Translations under genes and position numbers: made by a program
In this document: piece after piece, positions 27,737-35,974 of the stretch
Layout of the letters: each line of letters begins with the position of its first letter
How positions within the stretch are numbered: position 1 is the stretch's first letter
The notes under the pieces: model-generated
What the model was told of the DNA's origin: nothing
Database searches by the model: none
Seen by the model: only the letters and a program-made list of their open reading frames with translations
Source: Caldilineaceae bacterium
GTDB lineage: Bacteria; Chloroflexota; Anaerolineae; Caldilineales; Caldilineaceae
Assembly: GCA_020433455.1 (NCBI GenBank)
Contig: JAGRCP010000048.1
Location: 46,591-110,590, forward strand
DNA length: 64,000 bases
Reading direction: 5' to 3'

Positions 27737-29128
27737 CTATGTGTCAGCTTCTTCCGCCTTCATCTCTTGCTCGCCAATGGGGAATCCCTGAATGCGCATC
27801 CCTTCGCCGGGAAAGTGCAGCGTGCGCTGCGGGAAGGGAAGTTCGATTCCGTTTTTGGCGAATTCGCTGAAGATCATGAAGCGCAGATCGCTGAGAATCC
27901 GCAGCGTGGCCCGGGTATCGTCAATCCAGACTGCTAGTTCAAAATTCAGGCTGCTGTCGCCGAACTCCCGGAAAAAGACTTCGGGCGCCGGTGAATCCAG
28001 CACCCGACCATGGCGTTCGGCAATCCCCAGCAGGATATCCCGCACGCGCTGGGGATCGCTGGCATAGGCGACGCCGACCGCGACAAAGCGCCGCACCTGG
28101 CGATTGGTATAGGTGTACGTTTCCACCGTGGAGGTGAGGAGGTCCTTGTTGGGGACGAATATTTCTTCATTGTTCTGCGTACGTAGCACCGTGGCGCGCA
28201 TGCCTAATTGATCCACCGTCCCCATTTGGTTATTGACCCGAATGACGTCCCCTACGCGCAGAGATCGCTCGAACAGCAGCAGGATGCCGCTGACAAAGTT
28301 GGTCACCAGTTCCTGCAGGCCAAAGCCCAGCCCCACGGAAAGGCCGCCGAAAATGATTGCCAGGGTGGAGAGGTTAAAACCCAGCGTGGCCAGCGAAGTG
28401 AGCACGCCGATCGCGACGATGGTGTAGTAGCCCACCAGGGTGATGGTGCTGACGGCGCCCGAGTCGGCGTCGGTGCGCTGGACGGCTGTACGGTTGATCA
28501 GATCCCGGACGATCCAGGCGAAGACGATAAAGAAGTAGAGGATGAGGAAAGCGTTGGTCAGCCCCTGGGCCGTGATGGGCGTGTCCATAATGGTGAAGAG
28601 CTGGACCTGGGTGAAATCAAAGGTGCCGGCCAGGGAATTGCTCAGGACGATGGCGATAATAAGCAGGAAGAGGGGCGCCAGAAAGCGGCGGTTATAGGTC
28701 CGGGCCCGCCATTCCACAAAGGCAATCTGCATGAGCCCCAGCAGAATGCGGTAGATGAGCACCAGCCAGAAGATGCGCGGCAACTGGCTCAACAGACCGG
28801 CCGGCCAGTCATTATGCGTAAACCAAACGATGACCGCCTGGCTCAGAAGCAGCCCGGCAATGGGCATGAGGGTGTACTGGAGCGCGCGGATCAGGCGGAA
28901 GAGATAGGCGCTCCAACTGCTGCCGCTCTGCCCTGCGTGGGTCCGGCCGTGTGTAAGACTTCGGAGCGCTTTGTCCGCGATATAGGCGATAAAAATGGCC
29001 AGTGCGCCTACGACCAAAAAGGCGATTAACTGGCGCTGCACTGCCTGACGCTCCAGCACCAGCAGCGCCGTTTCTATGATGTTGCGCAGGGCCTCAAAGC
29101 GAGGATCGTTTTCGATTTGACTGTTCAT
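27737..29128 (-). CDS. MscS-family mechanosensitive channel
   Basis: A 463-residue MscS-type channel that opens under membrane tension to release solutes. The N-terminal half has about five transmembrane helices; the pore helix and beta domain are seen at about 245-320 (SVGLGFGLQELVTNFVSGIL, then LRVGDVIRVNNQMGTVDQLG). The C-terminal alpha/beta domain (RRFVAVGVAYASDP) is complete. It starts 26 bases after the double binding-protein gene ends, so they may share a transcript. Confidence 0.93.
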   Translation of the reverse strand: MNSQIENDPRFEALRNIIETALLVLERQAVQRQLIAFLVVGALAIFIAYIADKALRSLTHGRTHAGQSGSSWSAYLFRLIRALQYTLMPIAGLLLSQAVIVWFTHNDWPAGLLSQLPRIFWLVLIYRILLGLMQIAFVEWRARTYNRRFLAPLFLLIIAIVLSNSLAGTFDFTQVQLFTIMDTPITAQGLTNAFLILYFFIVFAWIVRDLINRTAVQRTDADSGAVSTITLVGYYTIVAIGVLTSLATLGFNLSTLAIIFGGLSVGLGFGLQELVTNFVSGILLLFERSLRVGDVIRVNNQMGTVDQLGMRATVLRTQNNEEIFVPNKDLLTSTVETYTYTNRQVRRFVAVGVAYASDPQRVRDILLGIAERHGRVLDSPAPEVFFREFGDSSLNFELAVWIDDTRATLRILSDLRFMIFSEFAKNGIELPFPQRTLHFPGEGMRIQGFPIGEQEMKAEEADT

Positions 29129-29154
29129 AAACGTTGCTTGATTCTGGATCGGCC

Positions 29155-31680
29155 TTACGGCTCTTTTGTCGCCTGGGGCGTGGACGTCGTTTCGGCCGTA
29201 ATGGTCGTTGTGACAGTTGTCGTGACGGTGGTTGAAACGGTCGCGGTGACGGTCGCGGTGTAGGATGGGAACTCGCGCAGCACGGCTTCCACCGCCACGG
29301 CGGGCTCAACATTATCTTCCAATACCGCGCGATAGGCCTCGTCGCCCGTAGCCAGCAGCGCGGGCAGGTTGGTTATGGCGGGCAGATGAACGGCGTCGCG
29401 CGCCTGCTCCACGAACGAGCGATAGAGGGCGTTATCGGCCAGCAGGTCATCCTGGGTCGTAGATGCCGGCAGGCCCGCGCCGGGGCCCACGAGCCATTCA
29501 GCGGCTGCGTCCCCCGTCAGGTGCTTAATGAAGGCCAGAAGCCGGGCGCTCTCCTCTTCATCTAACGCTCGGGTGACCATCACTCCGTCCACCAGGGCCA
29601 TAGATTGGGCCGCGCCGCCGGGACCGTCGGGCAGATGCGCCGTGCTCATGGTCTGGCCCAGCGATTCGTTGAGGGAATTGAGCAACGAGAGATCGCCTGC
29701 CAGGTAAGCGCTCTTTCCCGCAGCAAATTCCGAGATTAGCTCGGCCCGGTCATTGGTTAGCACAGCCGGCGTCTCCGTTTGCAGCTCTTTTAGCCAGGTC
29801 AGCCATTCAATAAAGCCGGTGCGCATGTGATCCAACTGGTATGCGTCTTCGTTGAGGATGGTTCCGCCCATGGCCGTCACGCCCCAGAACCCGGCGACAA
29901 AGCCCGTCTCCAGCGCAACCTGGACGCCGGTCTCGGCCTCGGCGCGGATTTCGCTCAGGGTGCGCAGCGGCTCGGGCGAGAGTTGATTGTTATAGTAAAG
30001 GGCATTGATGTCAATGACCGCGGGCGCGCCGTAGAGCCTGCCGTTAAACTGCATGGCGCGCAGGGCGATGGGACGGAAGCGCTGGAGCGTCGCGCTGTCC
30101 ATCAGGCTGTCCAGCGGGATAATCTGCTCCGCATCCGCCAGACTGATCAAGAGCATTTGCGAGCCGGTAACCAGATCGTATTCCGCCAGAGCCCGCGTAT
30201 CTTCTGCGATCAGGCCCAGCGCCTCTTCCGCGTCCATGTTTTCGACGTTGATGATCATGCCGGGACAGATGGAGCGATATGCGTCAACCAATCCTTTCAG
30301 CTTTTGGGTGCGGGCGTCGCTCCACGTATTGAGCAGGTTGATGGAGCCTACGTCCAGGCACAAAGCGGCCGGACTGGAAGCAACGGGCAGGCCATTGGCC
30401 TGGTTGATGGATTGGGTCAATGAGGTCGCCGCTTCAGCAGGGCTGGTAAGGCCTTCCAGCACCTGGGTGTAGATGTCCGCGCCCATGGATAATGCCGTCT
30501 GCATGCGTTCATCGCCGGAGATGGGGATGGCGGTACGGGTCTGACGGGCGATGGCGTTGACGCGTGGATTCAGCCGCGGGTTGATGCGCACGTTTTGATT
30601 GGCGGGCACGTGGCTGGCATCGCGCAGCAGGCCCGCGCTCTGTTCGGCATTGGTCGCAAAGCCGGCCAGACTCAGCGCCAGCCGCCGTTGGTTGGGCGAA
30701 GAGACGACGCTGAAGAGAAAAGCCCGGGTCTCCATGAACGGGCCGGCCGGCCCAAGGGGGCCCTGGGGCAGAACGGCTACGCCGACCATATCCTCGCCCA
30801 GCGCTTCCTGCAGAACGGGCAACTCGCTTGTGTTGCCCACGTAATATTCTGCGTTGCCGTCTGTAAAGCGATTGCGCAGGGCCTGCCGGTTGCTGTCCAC
30901 GATCATGCCGGGCGCGTCGCGCGCGTCGCGTAAAAAGGCCAGCCAGTTAGCAAAGCCGCCGTGATCCAGAATGACCCGCCCCTCCTCGTCAAACAGTTGC
31001 CCGCCGAAGGCCTGGACGCCCCAGTACGCATCGATAAAGTCTGTGCGCATGAGGAAGACGGCTCCATTCTGCAACTCGTTGAGCAGCGCATCCAGATCGG
31101 CCGGCGTGTTTTCCGTCAGCCTGCGATTATAGAAGAGCGCCATGGTGTTCAGCGACTCAGGCAGGCCGTAGAGGCCGCCGCCGCTTTCCAGCGTCGTTAG
31201 GGCCGTGGGCGCATAACTCTCCAACAGGTCGCTGGAAACTTCTGATTTAATATCGGCAATGAGGTGATTGTGCACCAGATCGTTGATGTCCCGGGAGGAT
31301 GCTATCAGCAGGTCCGGCCCCAGCCCCGATGCGGCTGCGTTTACAAAGCTGTTAAGCATCTCATCCCGACTTGTAAAGGCGCGTACCTGCACATCCACAT
31401 CGGGATGAAGCGAGTGGTAGCGATTGATGATGCGGTTCAACGCCTCCGCTTCCGAGCCCTGCCACGCGTGCCAGATGAGCATGCGGCCGCTCAGCTCGTT
31501 GGGATCATCGCCCCGGCTGCCGACGATTGCGCATCCGCTCGTCGCCAGCAGCAAGAGGAGCGCCGGCACAATCAGGCGGCGGAGTACTGCCCTTCGCGCC
31601 GGCTTGAGCGGATTGGCGCTTCTGTCTATACTGATTGGATTCCATTGACTGATTGGGTTCTGTTGTTTTTCCCCCGTCAT
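29155..31680 (-). CDS. lipoprotein with two tandem family-1 solute-binding domains
   Basis: 841 residues. An N-terminal hydrophobic stretch ends in LATSGC (lipobox Cys50), after an unusually long Asn/Ser-rich and then basic N-region. Two extracellular solute-binding domains of the maltose-binding class follow: about 60-440 (LIWHAWQGSEAEALNRIINR, DYIDAYWGVQAFGG-like segment) and about 450-805 (NTWSDARTQKLKGLVDAYRS, FVAGFWGVTAMGGTIL). The shared AYWGVQAFGG/GFWGVTAMGG shows internal duplication. Residues about 813-836 are nearly all Thr/Val, a possible glycosylated stalk. No ABC permease is adjacent, so it may serve a remote transporter or act as a sensor. Confidence 0.85.
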   Translation of the reverse strand: MTGEKQQNPISQWNPISIDRSANPLKPARRAVLRRLIVPALLLLLATSGCAIVGSRGDDPNELSGRMLIWHAWQGSEAEALNRIINRYHSLHPDVDVQVRAFTSRDEMLNSFVNAAASGLGPDLLIASSRDINDLVHNHLIADIKSEVSSDLLESYAPTALTTLESGGGLYGLPESLNTMALFYNRRLTENTPADLDALLNELQNGAVFLMRTDFIDAYWGVQAFGGQLFDEEGRVILDHGGFANWLAFLRDARDAPGMIVDSNRQALRNRFTDGNAEYYVGNTSELPVLQEALGEDMVGVAVLPQGPLGPAGPFMETRAFLFSVVSSPNQRRLALSLAGFATNAEQSAGLLRDASHVPANQNVRINPRLNPRVNAIARQTRTAIPISGDERMQTALSMGADIYTQVLEGLTSPAEAATSLTQSINQANGLPVASSPAALCLDVGSINLLNTWSDARTQKLKGLVDAYRSICPGMIINVENMDAEEALGLIAEDTRALAEYDLVTGSQMLLISLADAEQIIPLDSLMDSATLQRFRPIALRAMQFNGRLYGAPAVIDINALYYNNQLSPEPLRTLSEIRAEAETGVQVALETGFVAGFWGVTAMGGTILNEDAYQLDHMRTGFIEWLTWLKELQTETPAVLTNDRAELISEFAAGKSAYLAGDLSLLNSLNESLGQTMSTAHLPDGPGGAAQSMALVDGVMVTRALDEEESARLLAFIKHLTGDAAAEWLVGPGAGLPASTTQDDLLADNALYRSFVEQARDAVHLPAITNLPALLATGDEAYRAVLEDNVEPAVAVEAVLREFPSYTATVTATVSTTVTTTVTTTITAETTSTPQATKEP

Positions 31681-31814
31681 GCGTATCTCTTTTTCTCGTC
31701 TCTTGGTTCCGTCGCGTAACGCTTCTGCAAGCCGAATAGGCTGCGGCCTTAATCTCCGGCTTCCTATTGTGGCACGGTACGGCTTGTTCGCTGAAATTAC
31801 TTTTCTATTTCGCT

Positions 31815-33266
31815 ATGTCTATGTCTTTACCGATCGCCTCTGAATCCAACTCGCCCCATGTTCTCGTTGTCGGCGCAGGCATGGCCGGCCTGGTCGCCGC
31901 AAGGTTGCTCCAGGACGCCGGCTTGCGCGTGACGGTGACGGAAGCCCGCGGACGTCTGGGCGGGCGGACATGGACTGACGATTTTGCCGGCGTTTCGATT
32001 GATTTGGGCGCATCCTGGATCCATGATGCCGATGATAATCCCCTGACCGAATGGTGCAAGACGTTGGGCGTTCCCCTCTCCTACACGCCCAGCGGCCGTG
32101 TACGCATCTACGAGCCGTTTGATCCCCGTACGGGACCGCGCTGGATCGACTATGCAGCCGCCGTGCGTCGCGGCTGGCGAGGCATGGCGGCTGCCAATCT
32201 CATCCTCGGTTCGGCTGCCGCCCGCCAGGTTCTGACGTCCCGGTCGGGACGGCGTGGGGCGATCTCTTTGGCCCAGGCTCTGGAGCCTCTGCTGAACCGA
32301 GCCGGAAGCCTGCCCGATTTTGATCAGCGGCTGTTGGGCTATCTACTCTCGATGGCGGAGGGCGTGGAAGGGGCCCCCTATGAACGCATCAACCTAAAGA
32401 GCTGGTTCCCCCATGAAGCCGGCGCGGTAAATGCCATGCCCGTAGGCGGCTACCGCAGGCTGATTGACGCGGCGGCGCAAGGCTTGACCATTCGCCTCAA
32501 CACGCCTGTCCGACGCGTTCTGCATGACGCAGATAGCGTTCGTTTAGTAACGGACGCCGACGTTTTGACGGGCGATGCGGTCATTGTTACCGTGCCGGTT
32601 TCCCTTTTACAACAGGATCTTCTCGGCTTTGAACCGGCGCTGCCCCGGGCGTGGCGCGCGGCGGTCGGGCGTATCGGCTACGGTCAGGGTGCATCGCTGA
32701 ACAAGATCTTTCTTAGCTTTGCCCGACAATTTTGGCCTGACATCAACGATCGCATGATTTCCCTGCCGCCTACGATTAAGGCAAGGGGCCTTTGCGTGAC
32801 GTGGACAAATCTACGCGATCTGACCGGCGCGCCGCTTCTGCTCAGCTTTACCAGCGGAACCAACGGCGCGGCGGGCGATCTCCACCGGTCGGATGCCGCG
32901 CTGACGGCCATAGCAATCGACTCCTTGCGCCGCATTCTGGGGCCTGCCGTGCCTGAGCCCTCCGCGGTTCGCATCACGCGCTGGCTGTCGGACCCGTGGG
33001 CTCGCGGCAGTTACTCTTTCTCCCAGGTGGAATCTCACCCAGCCGACCGACTGCGCTATGCGACGCCTGTCCATGACCGTCTCTACTTTGCCGGCGAGGC
33101 CGCCAGCCCGGCCCACTACGGTACCGTCCACGCTGCGTTACTTTCCGGGCAGCACGCTGCCTTCCAGGCCCTGCGCAGGCTTGCAGGCATCGAACCGACG
33201 ATTGAACATCTGCCTTGGCGCGCGTATCTGGAACGCCATCCCCGGGCAGTGACAGAAATGACGTGA
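31815..33266 (+). CDS. FAD-dependent amine oxidase (polyamine/monoamine oxidase family)
   Basis: 483 residues of the flavin amine oxidase family. The N-terminal dinucleotide fold is VLVVGAGMAGLVAARLL followed by EARGRLGGRTWT and DLGASWIH; the C-terminus has YFAGEAASPAHYGTVHAALL, which covers the flavin. It oxidises a primary or secondary amine, possibly polyamines, in the cytoplasm. The start is uncertain: ATGs at 31815 and 31821 both precede homology and neither has a strong ribosome site. It is followed 13 bases later by sixA-like. Confidence 0.9.
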   Translation: MSMSLPIASESNSPHVLVVGAGMAGLVAARLLQDAGLRVTVTEARGRLGGRTWTDDFAGVSIDLGASWIHDADDNPLTEWCKTLGVPLSYTPSGRVRIYEPFDPRTGPRWIDYAAAVRRGWRGMAAANLILGSAAARQVLTSRSGRRGAISLAQALEPLLNRAGSLPDFDQRLLGYLLSMAEGVEGAPYERINLKSWFPHEAGAVNAMPVGGYRRLIDAAAQGLTIRLNTPVRRVLHDADSVRLVTDADVLTGDAVIVTVPVSLLQQDLLGFEPALPRAWRAAVGRIGYGQGASLNKIFLSFARQFWPDINDRMISLPPTIKARGLCVTWTNLRDLTGAPLLLSFTSGTNGAAGDLHRSDAALTAIAIDSLRRILGPAVPEPSAVRITRWLSDPWARGSYSFSQVESHPADRLRYATPVHDRLYFAGEAASPAHYGTVHAALLSGQHAAFQALRRLAGIEPTIEHLPWRAYLERHPRAVTEMT

Positions 33267-33279
33267 TAAGGGATTGCAT

Positions 33280-33789
33280 ATGACCAAAACGCTGCTTGTT
33301 CTGCGCCACGCCAAATCCAGCTGGAAATTTGTTAAGCTGGCCGATCACGACCGCCCCCTCAACGGGCGGGGCAAGCGGGATGCGCCTCGGATCGGCCGCC
33401 TGCTGGCCGAACGGGAATTGGTTCCGGATCTTATTCTCAGCTCTTCCGCCCGCCGGGCCCACGATACGGTGGAACTGGTGGCTGAGCATTCCGGTTATGT
33501 CCGGGATCCCGTTTGGGGCTCTTCTCTCTATTTGGGCGGCCATCAAGCGTATCTGGACAGCATTCTCACAACGGCTGATGAGGTGGATCGGCTTATGGTG
33601 GTCGGGCACAATCCCGACGTGGAGATGCTGGTAGAGGCGTTGACCGGGGAGTTCGAGACCATGCCCACCGGCGCGTTGGCGCAAATCGAGTTGCCCATTG
33701 ATCACTGGAATCAACTTCAGGCTGACGGCGGCAATCGGTTGGTCACGATTTGGCGACCCCGGAACCTGGCGGCGGAGGACGCACTTTGA
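33280..33789 (+). CDS. sixA: SixA-type histidine phosphatase
   Basis: 169 residues of the histidine phosphatase superfamily, SixA branch: LLVLRHAKSSW with the catalytic His, LSSSARRAHDTVE with the second Arg, and VVGHNPDVEML with the proton-donor His. SixA of E. coli removes phosphate from His-phosphorylated carrier domains; the target here is unknown. The ATG at 33280 follows AAGGGA; a TTG two codons earlier is possible. Probably co-transcribed with the amine oxidase upstream. Confidence 0.9.
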   Translation: MTKTLLVLRHAKSSWKFVKLADHDRPLNGRGKRDAPRIGRLLAERELVPDLILSSSARRAHDTVELVAEHSGYVRDPVWGSSLYLGGHQAYLDSILTTADEVDRLMVVGHNPDVEMLVEALTGEFETMPTGALAQIELPIDHWNQLQADGGNRLVTIWRPRNLAAEDAL

Positions 33790-33934
33790 CTCTGGAGTAA
33801 AGCTCGACAGACGCTTTGCTTATCCGCGTCTGAGATTGCACCCGAGCGTGTTTCACGCTTTACAAAATCGCCATTCATGGCTAGGCTTAATAGCGTCCTC
33901 ATTTTCTTCGCCCAATCTCACGGAGGAACCCGTA

Positions 33935-35314
33935 ATGAACCGTAGATTTCTGGCTCTAATCGTGCTTCTATTAGCGGCTTCAACCTTTTTCGTCTTTACC
34001 CGGTCCATCGCCGTCGCCGCGCCGCCGACCCAGGTGGAGACGCCCGATGCAACGGCTGTCGAGGCTATCTCGCCGACCGTTCCGCTCTCGCCGACGATTC
34101 GAGTCCAAATTCGCCAGCGTATCCCCTTTACCATGGCCCTGGCTGAGCTGATGCCCGCCGCGATGGTGACGGCAACCGGGGAGCTGACCGCTACCGGCGC
34201 TATTACCGGCGCGGGCGCGATCACTGCTACGACCGAGCCTACGGTCACCGATGCGGTCACCGATGCGCTAACCGCTGCTGCATCTATGGCTGCTGGTGAT
34301 GTGGTGACGTTCGTCCTGGATTTAGAGCTGGATTTCCTGGTCAGCCAAACTATGACCATGACCGTGCCCGCAACCCTCACTATCATGCACGCGGGCGGGA
34401 TGACCGACACGATTACCGGCGTTATCCCCATTTCTCTGGAACTGGGCGTTTCACCGACTGCCCTGGTCACGGTGACCGCGCTGGCGGTGGAGCCTGAAGC
34501 CGCTGAAAGCGATGCAGTGACGGTCACCGAGGTCTTAACCGTTGACCTGCCCGTGACCGTCCCAACCGTCACCGATACGACCGCAATAACAGCGCCGGCC
34601 GTGGTGACGGCGACGACCGACGTGACAACAACGCCTGATCTCACCGGCTCCGAGGCGATCACCACGCCCGGTTCCGTTACGCCTGCTACTGCGGTCACGG
34701 CTAACGTGCGCAGCGGTCCCGGGACGGATTTCGACGTTACAGGCACATTGCCTGCGGATACGCCTCTGGATATTGCAGGCGTGAGTGAAGACGGCTTTTG
34801 GTACCTGCTGCGCGATGCTACGTGGATTTTCGGCGAATTGGTGGTCAATCCGCCTGATGATGCGCCCCTGGCAACGCCCGAGCTGATCGCGCAGGTGACG
34901 GCCGACGCGGCCGGGACGACAGCCACGCCGGAACCTGAGGCGACGACCACGCCTGCGCCCGACGCCGAAGCCACACCCGTGAGTACGGATACGGATACGG
35001 ATACGGGGACGGTTGTCACGCCCACGGTCACGGTGGACGCCAATCTGCGGGCCGGGCCGGGCACTCAGTTTGAGGTTATCGGCGGCACCGTTACCGGCGA
35101 GGCCCTTACCATTCTGGGGCAAAACGAAACCGGCGAATGGTTCCTGCTGAACAACGGGGGTTGGGTCTTTGCTGCGCTGGTGGCCAATCCGCCGGCCGAC
35201 GCGCCCGTGGTGCCGGATGACGCCACGCCGGAGTCGGTGGCAGCCGGCGCACAGGGCGCTCCTGCCACGGCTAACCCGCTCCTGCCCACGCCGACGCCCA
35301 GTGCGGGCAACTGA
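33935..35314 (+). CDS. secreted Thr/Ala-rich protein with two bacterial SH3 domains
   Basis: 459 residues. A signal peptide (NRRFLALIVLLLAAST to about residue 28) is followed by about 200 residues very rich in Thr, Val and Ala (TVTDTTAITAP type), then two SH3b domains of about 55 residues: VTANVRSGPGTDFDVTGTLP and VDANLRAGPGTQFEVIGGTV, each ending in W-(I/V)-F-(G/A)-x-L-V-x-NPP. Bacterial SH3 domains often bind peptidoglycan or peptide ligands at the cell surface. Between the domains the DNA carries four GATACG repeats coding Thr-Asp. The ATG at 33935 has GGAGG upstream; the frame upstream to 33698 overlaps sixA and is not used. Confidence 0.82.
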   Translation: MNRRFLALIVLLLAASTFFVFTRSIAVAAPPTQVETPDATAVEAISPTVPLSPTIRVQIRQRIPFTMALAELMPAAMVTATGELTATGAITGAGAITATTEPTVTDAVTDALTAAASMAAGDVVTFVLDLELDFLVSQTMTMTVPATLTIMHAGGMTDTITGVIPISLELGVSPTALVTVTALAVEPEAAESDAVTVTEVLTVDLPVTVPTVTDTTAITAPAVVTATTDVTTTPDLTGSEAITTPGSVTPATAVTANVRSGPGTDFDVTGTLPADTPLDIAGVSEDGFWYLLRDATWIFGELVVNPPDDAPLATPELIAQVTADAAGTTATPEPEATTTPAPDAEATPVSTDTDTDTGTVVTPTVTVDANLRAGPGTQFEVIGGTVTGEALTILGQNETGEWFLLNNGGWVFAALVANPPADAPVVPDDATPESVAAGAQGAPATANPLLPTPTPSAGN

Positions 35315-35399
35315 TGCGGCTTTGGCGGCTGTCGTGCAGGGTGCGCCGGAAACGTAATGCGCGCTGCGTGACGCGGCTCATGTTGGACAGATTTTAATC

Positions 35400-35433
35400 A
35401 AAAGGGCGCCGGGAATATTCCCGGCGCCCTTTT
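35400..35433. terminator. 34-bp perfect palindrome, bidirectional terminator
   Basis: AAAAGGGCGCCGGGAAT meets its exact mirror, so both strands form a GC-rich stem ending in TTTT. It lies between two convergent genes (SH3 protein and SPOUT methyltransferase) and should stop transcription in both directions. Confidence 0.88.
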
Positions 35434-35444
35434 ACATACCCTCG

Positions 35445-35891
35445 CTATTCTTCCGCCTGCTTCTCTTTTACAAAACGATCGTACATAACCAGCGTTCCCG
35501 CCTGGGCCACGTTGTAGCTGGCCCGCCGGACCGCGGGGATGGAAACCGTTGCCTGGCAGCGGGCCAGCACGCTGGGCGGCAGGCCGTGATCCTCCGCACC
35601 CAGGAGATAGATGGCCTGGCGGGGATGCTCGAACCCGGGCAGCGGCGTTCCGCCCATCTCCACGCCCACCAAAAGCGTGGCGTAGGGCATGGCCGCGAAC
35701 ATTTCGTCAAACGTGTTGTACCGAAAGAGGGGAATCTGCTGCCATGTCTTGAAAACGTCGGCGGACTCAGGCTTGTAACGCGGGCCGATGGTGAAAACGA
35801 AGGCCGCGCCCAACTGATAGGCTCCGCGCCACAGTACGCCGACGTTGGCGCTGCTTTTTACCTGGTAGATGCCGATGCCGAAGTGGGACAT
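35445..35891 (-). CDS. SPOUT-class (TrmH-like) RNA methyltransferase
   Basis: 148 residues, the length of a bare SPOUT domain such as TrmL. It contains SANVGVLWRGAYQLGAAFVF at the N-terminus (the usual N-x-G-x-xxR region), LLGAEDHGLPPSVLA (motif 2) and IPAVRRASYNVAQAGTLVMYD (motif 3, SAM-binding knot). It probably methylates a ribose in tRNA or rRNA. The N-x-G motif is preserved, so it should be active. The exact target cannot be read from the sequence. Confidence 0.86.
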   Translation of the reverse strand: MSHFGIGIYQVKSSANVGVLWRGAYQLGAAFVFTIGPRYKPESADVFKTWQQIPLFRYNTFDEMFAAMPYATLLVGVEMGGTPLPGFEHPRQAIYLLGAEDHGLPPSVLARCQATVSIPAVRRASYNVAQAGTLVMYDRFVKEKQAEE

Positions 35892-35934
35892 GGGGAAGAA
35901 TCAGGAATCAGGAATGAGCAACGGATCATGGTCA

Positions 35935-35967
35935 AGCGAGGGGCGGCTTTGTCCTCCGCCCCTCGCT
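35935..35967 (-). terminator. 12-bp GC-rich hairpin after the PQQ-type dehydrogenase gene
   Basis: 35935-35946 pairs exactly with 35956-35967 (AGCGAGGGGCGG and its mirror) around a 9-base loop. It starts 8 bases past the dehydrogenase stop. No T-run follows, so termination may be Rho-dependent or the hairpin may protect the 3' end. Confidence 0.6.
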
Positions 35968-35974
35968 CCTCGCT

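Noticed and set aside
34980..35010. CRISPR-like array
   Set aside because: The short GATACG repeats lie within a coding frame and have no spacers; no other array-like pattern was seen.
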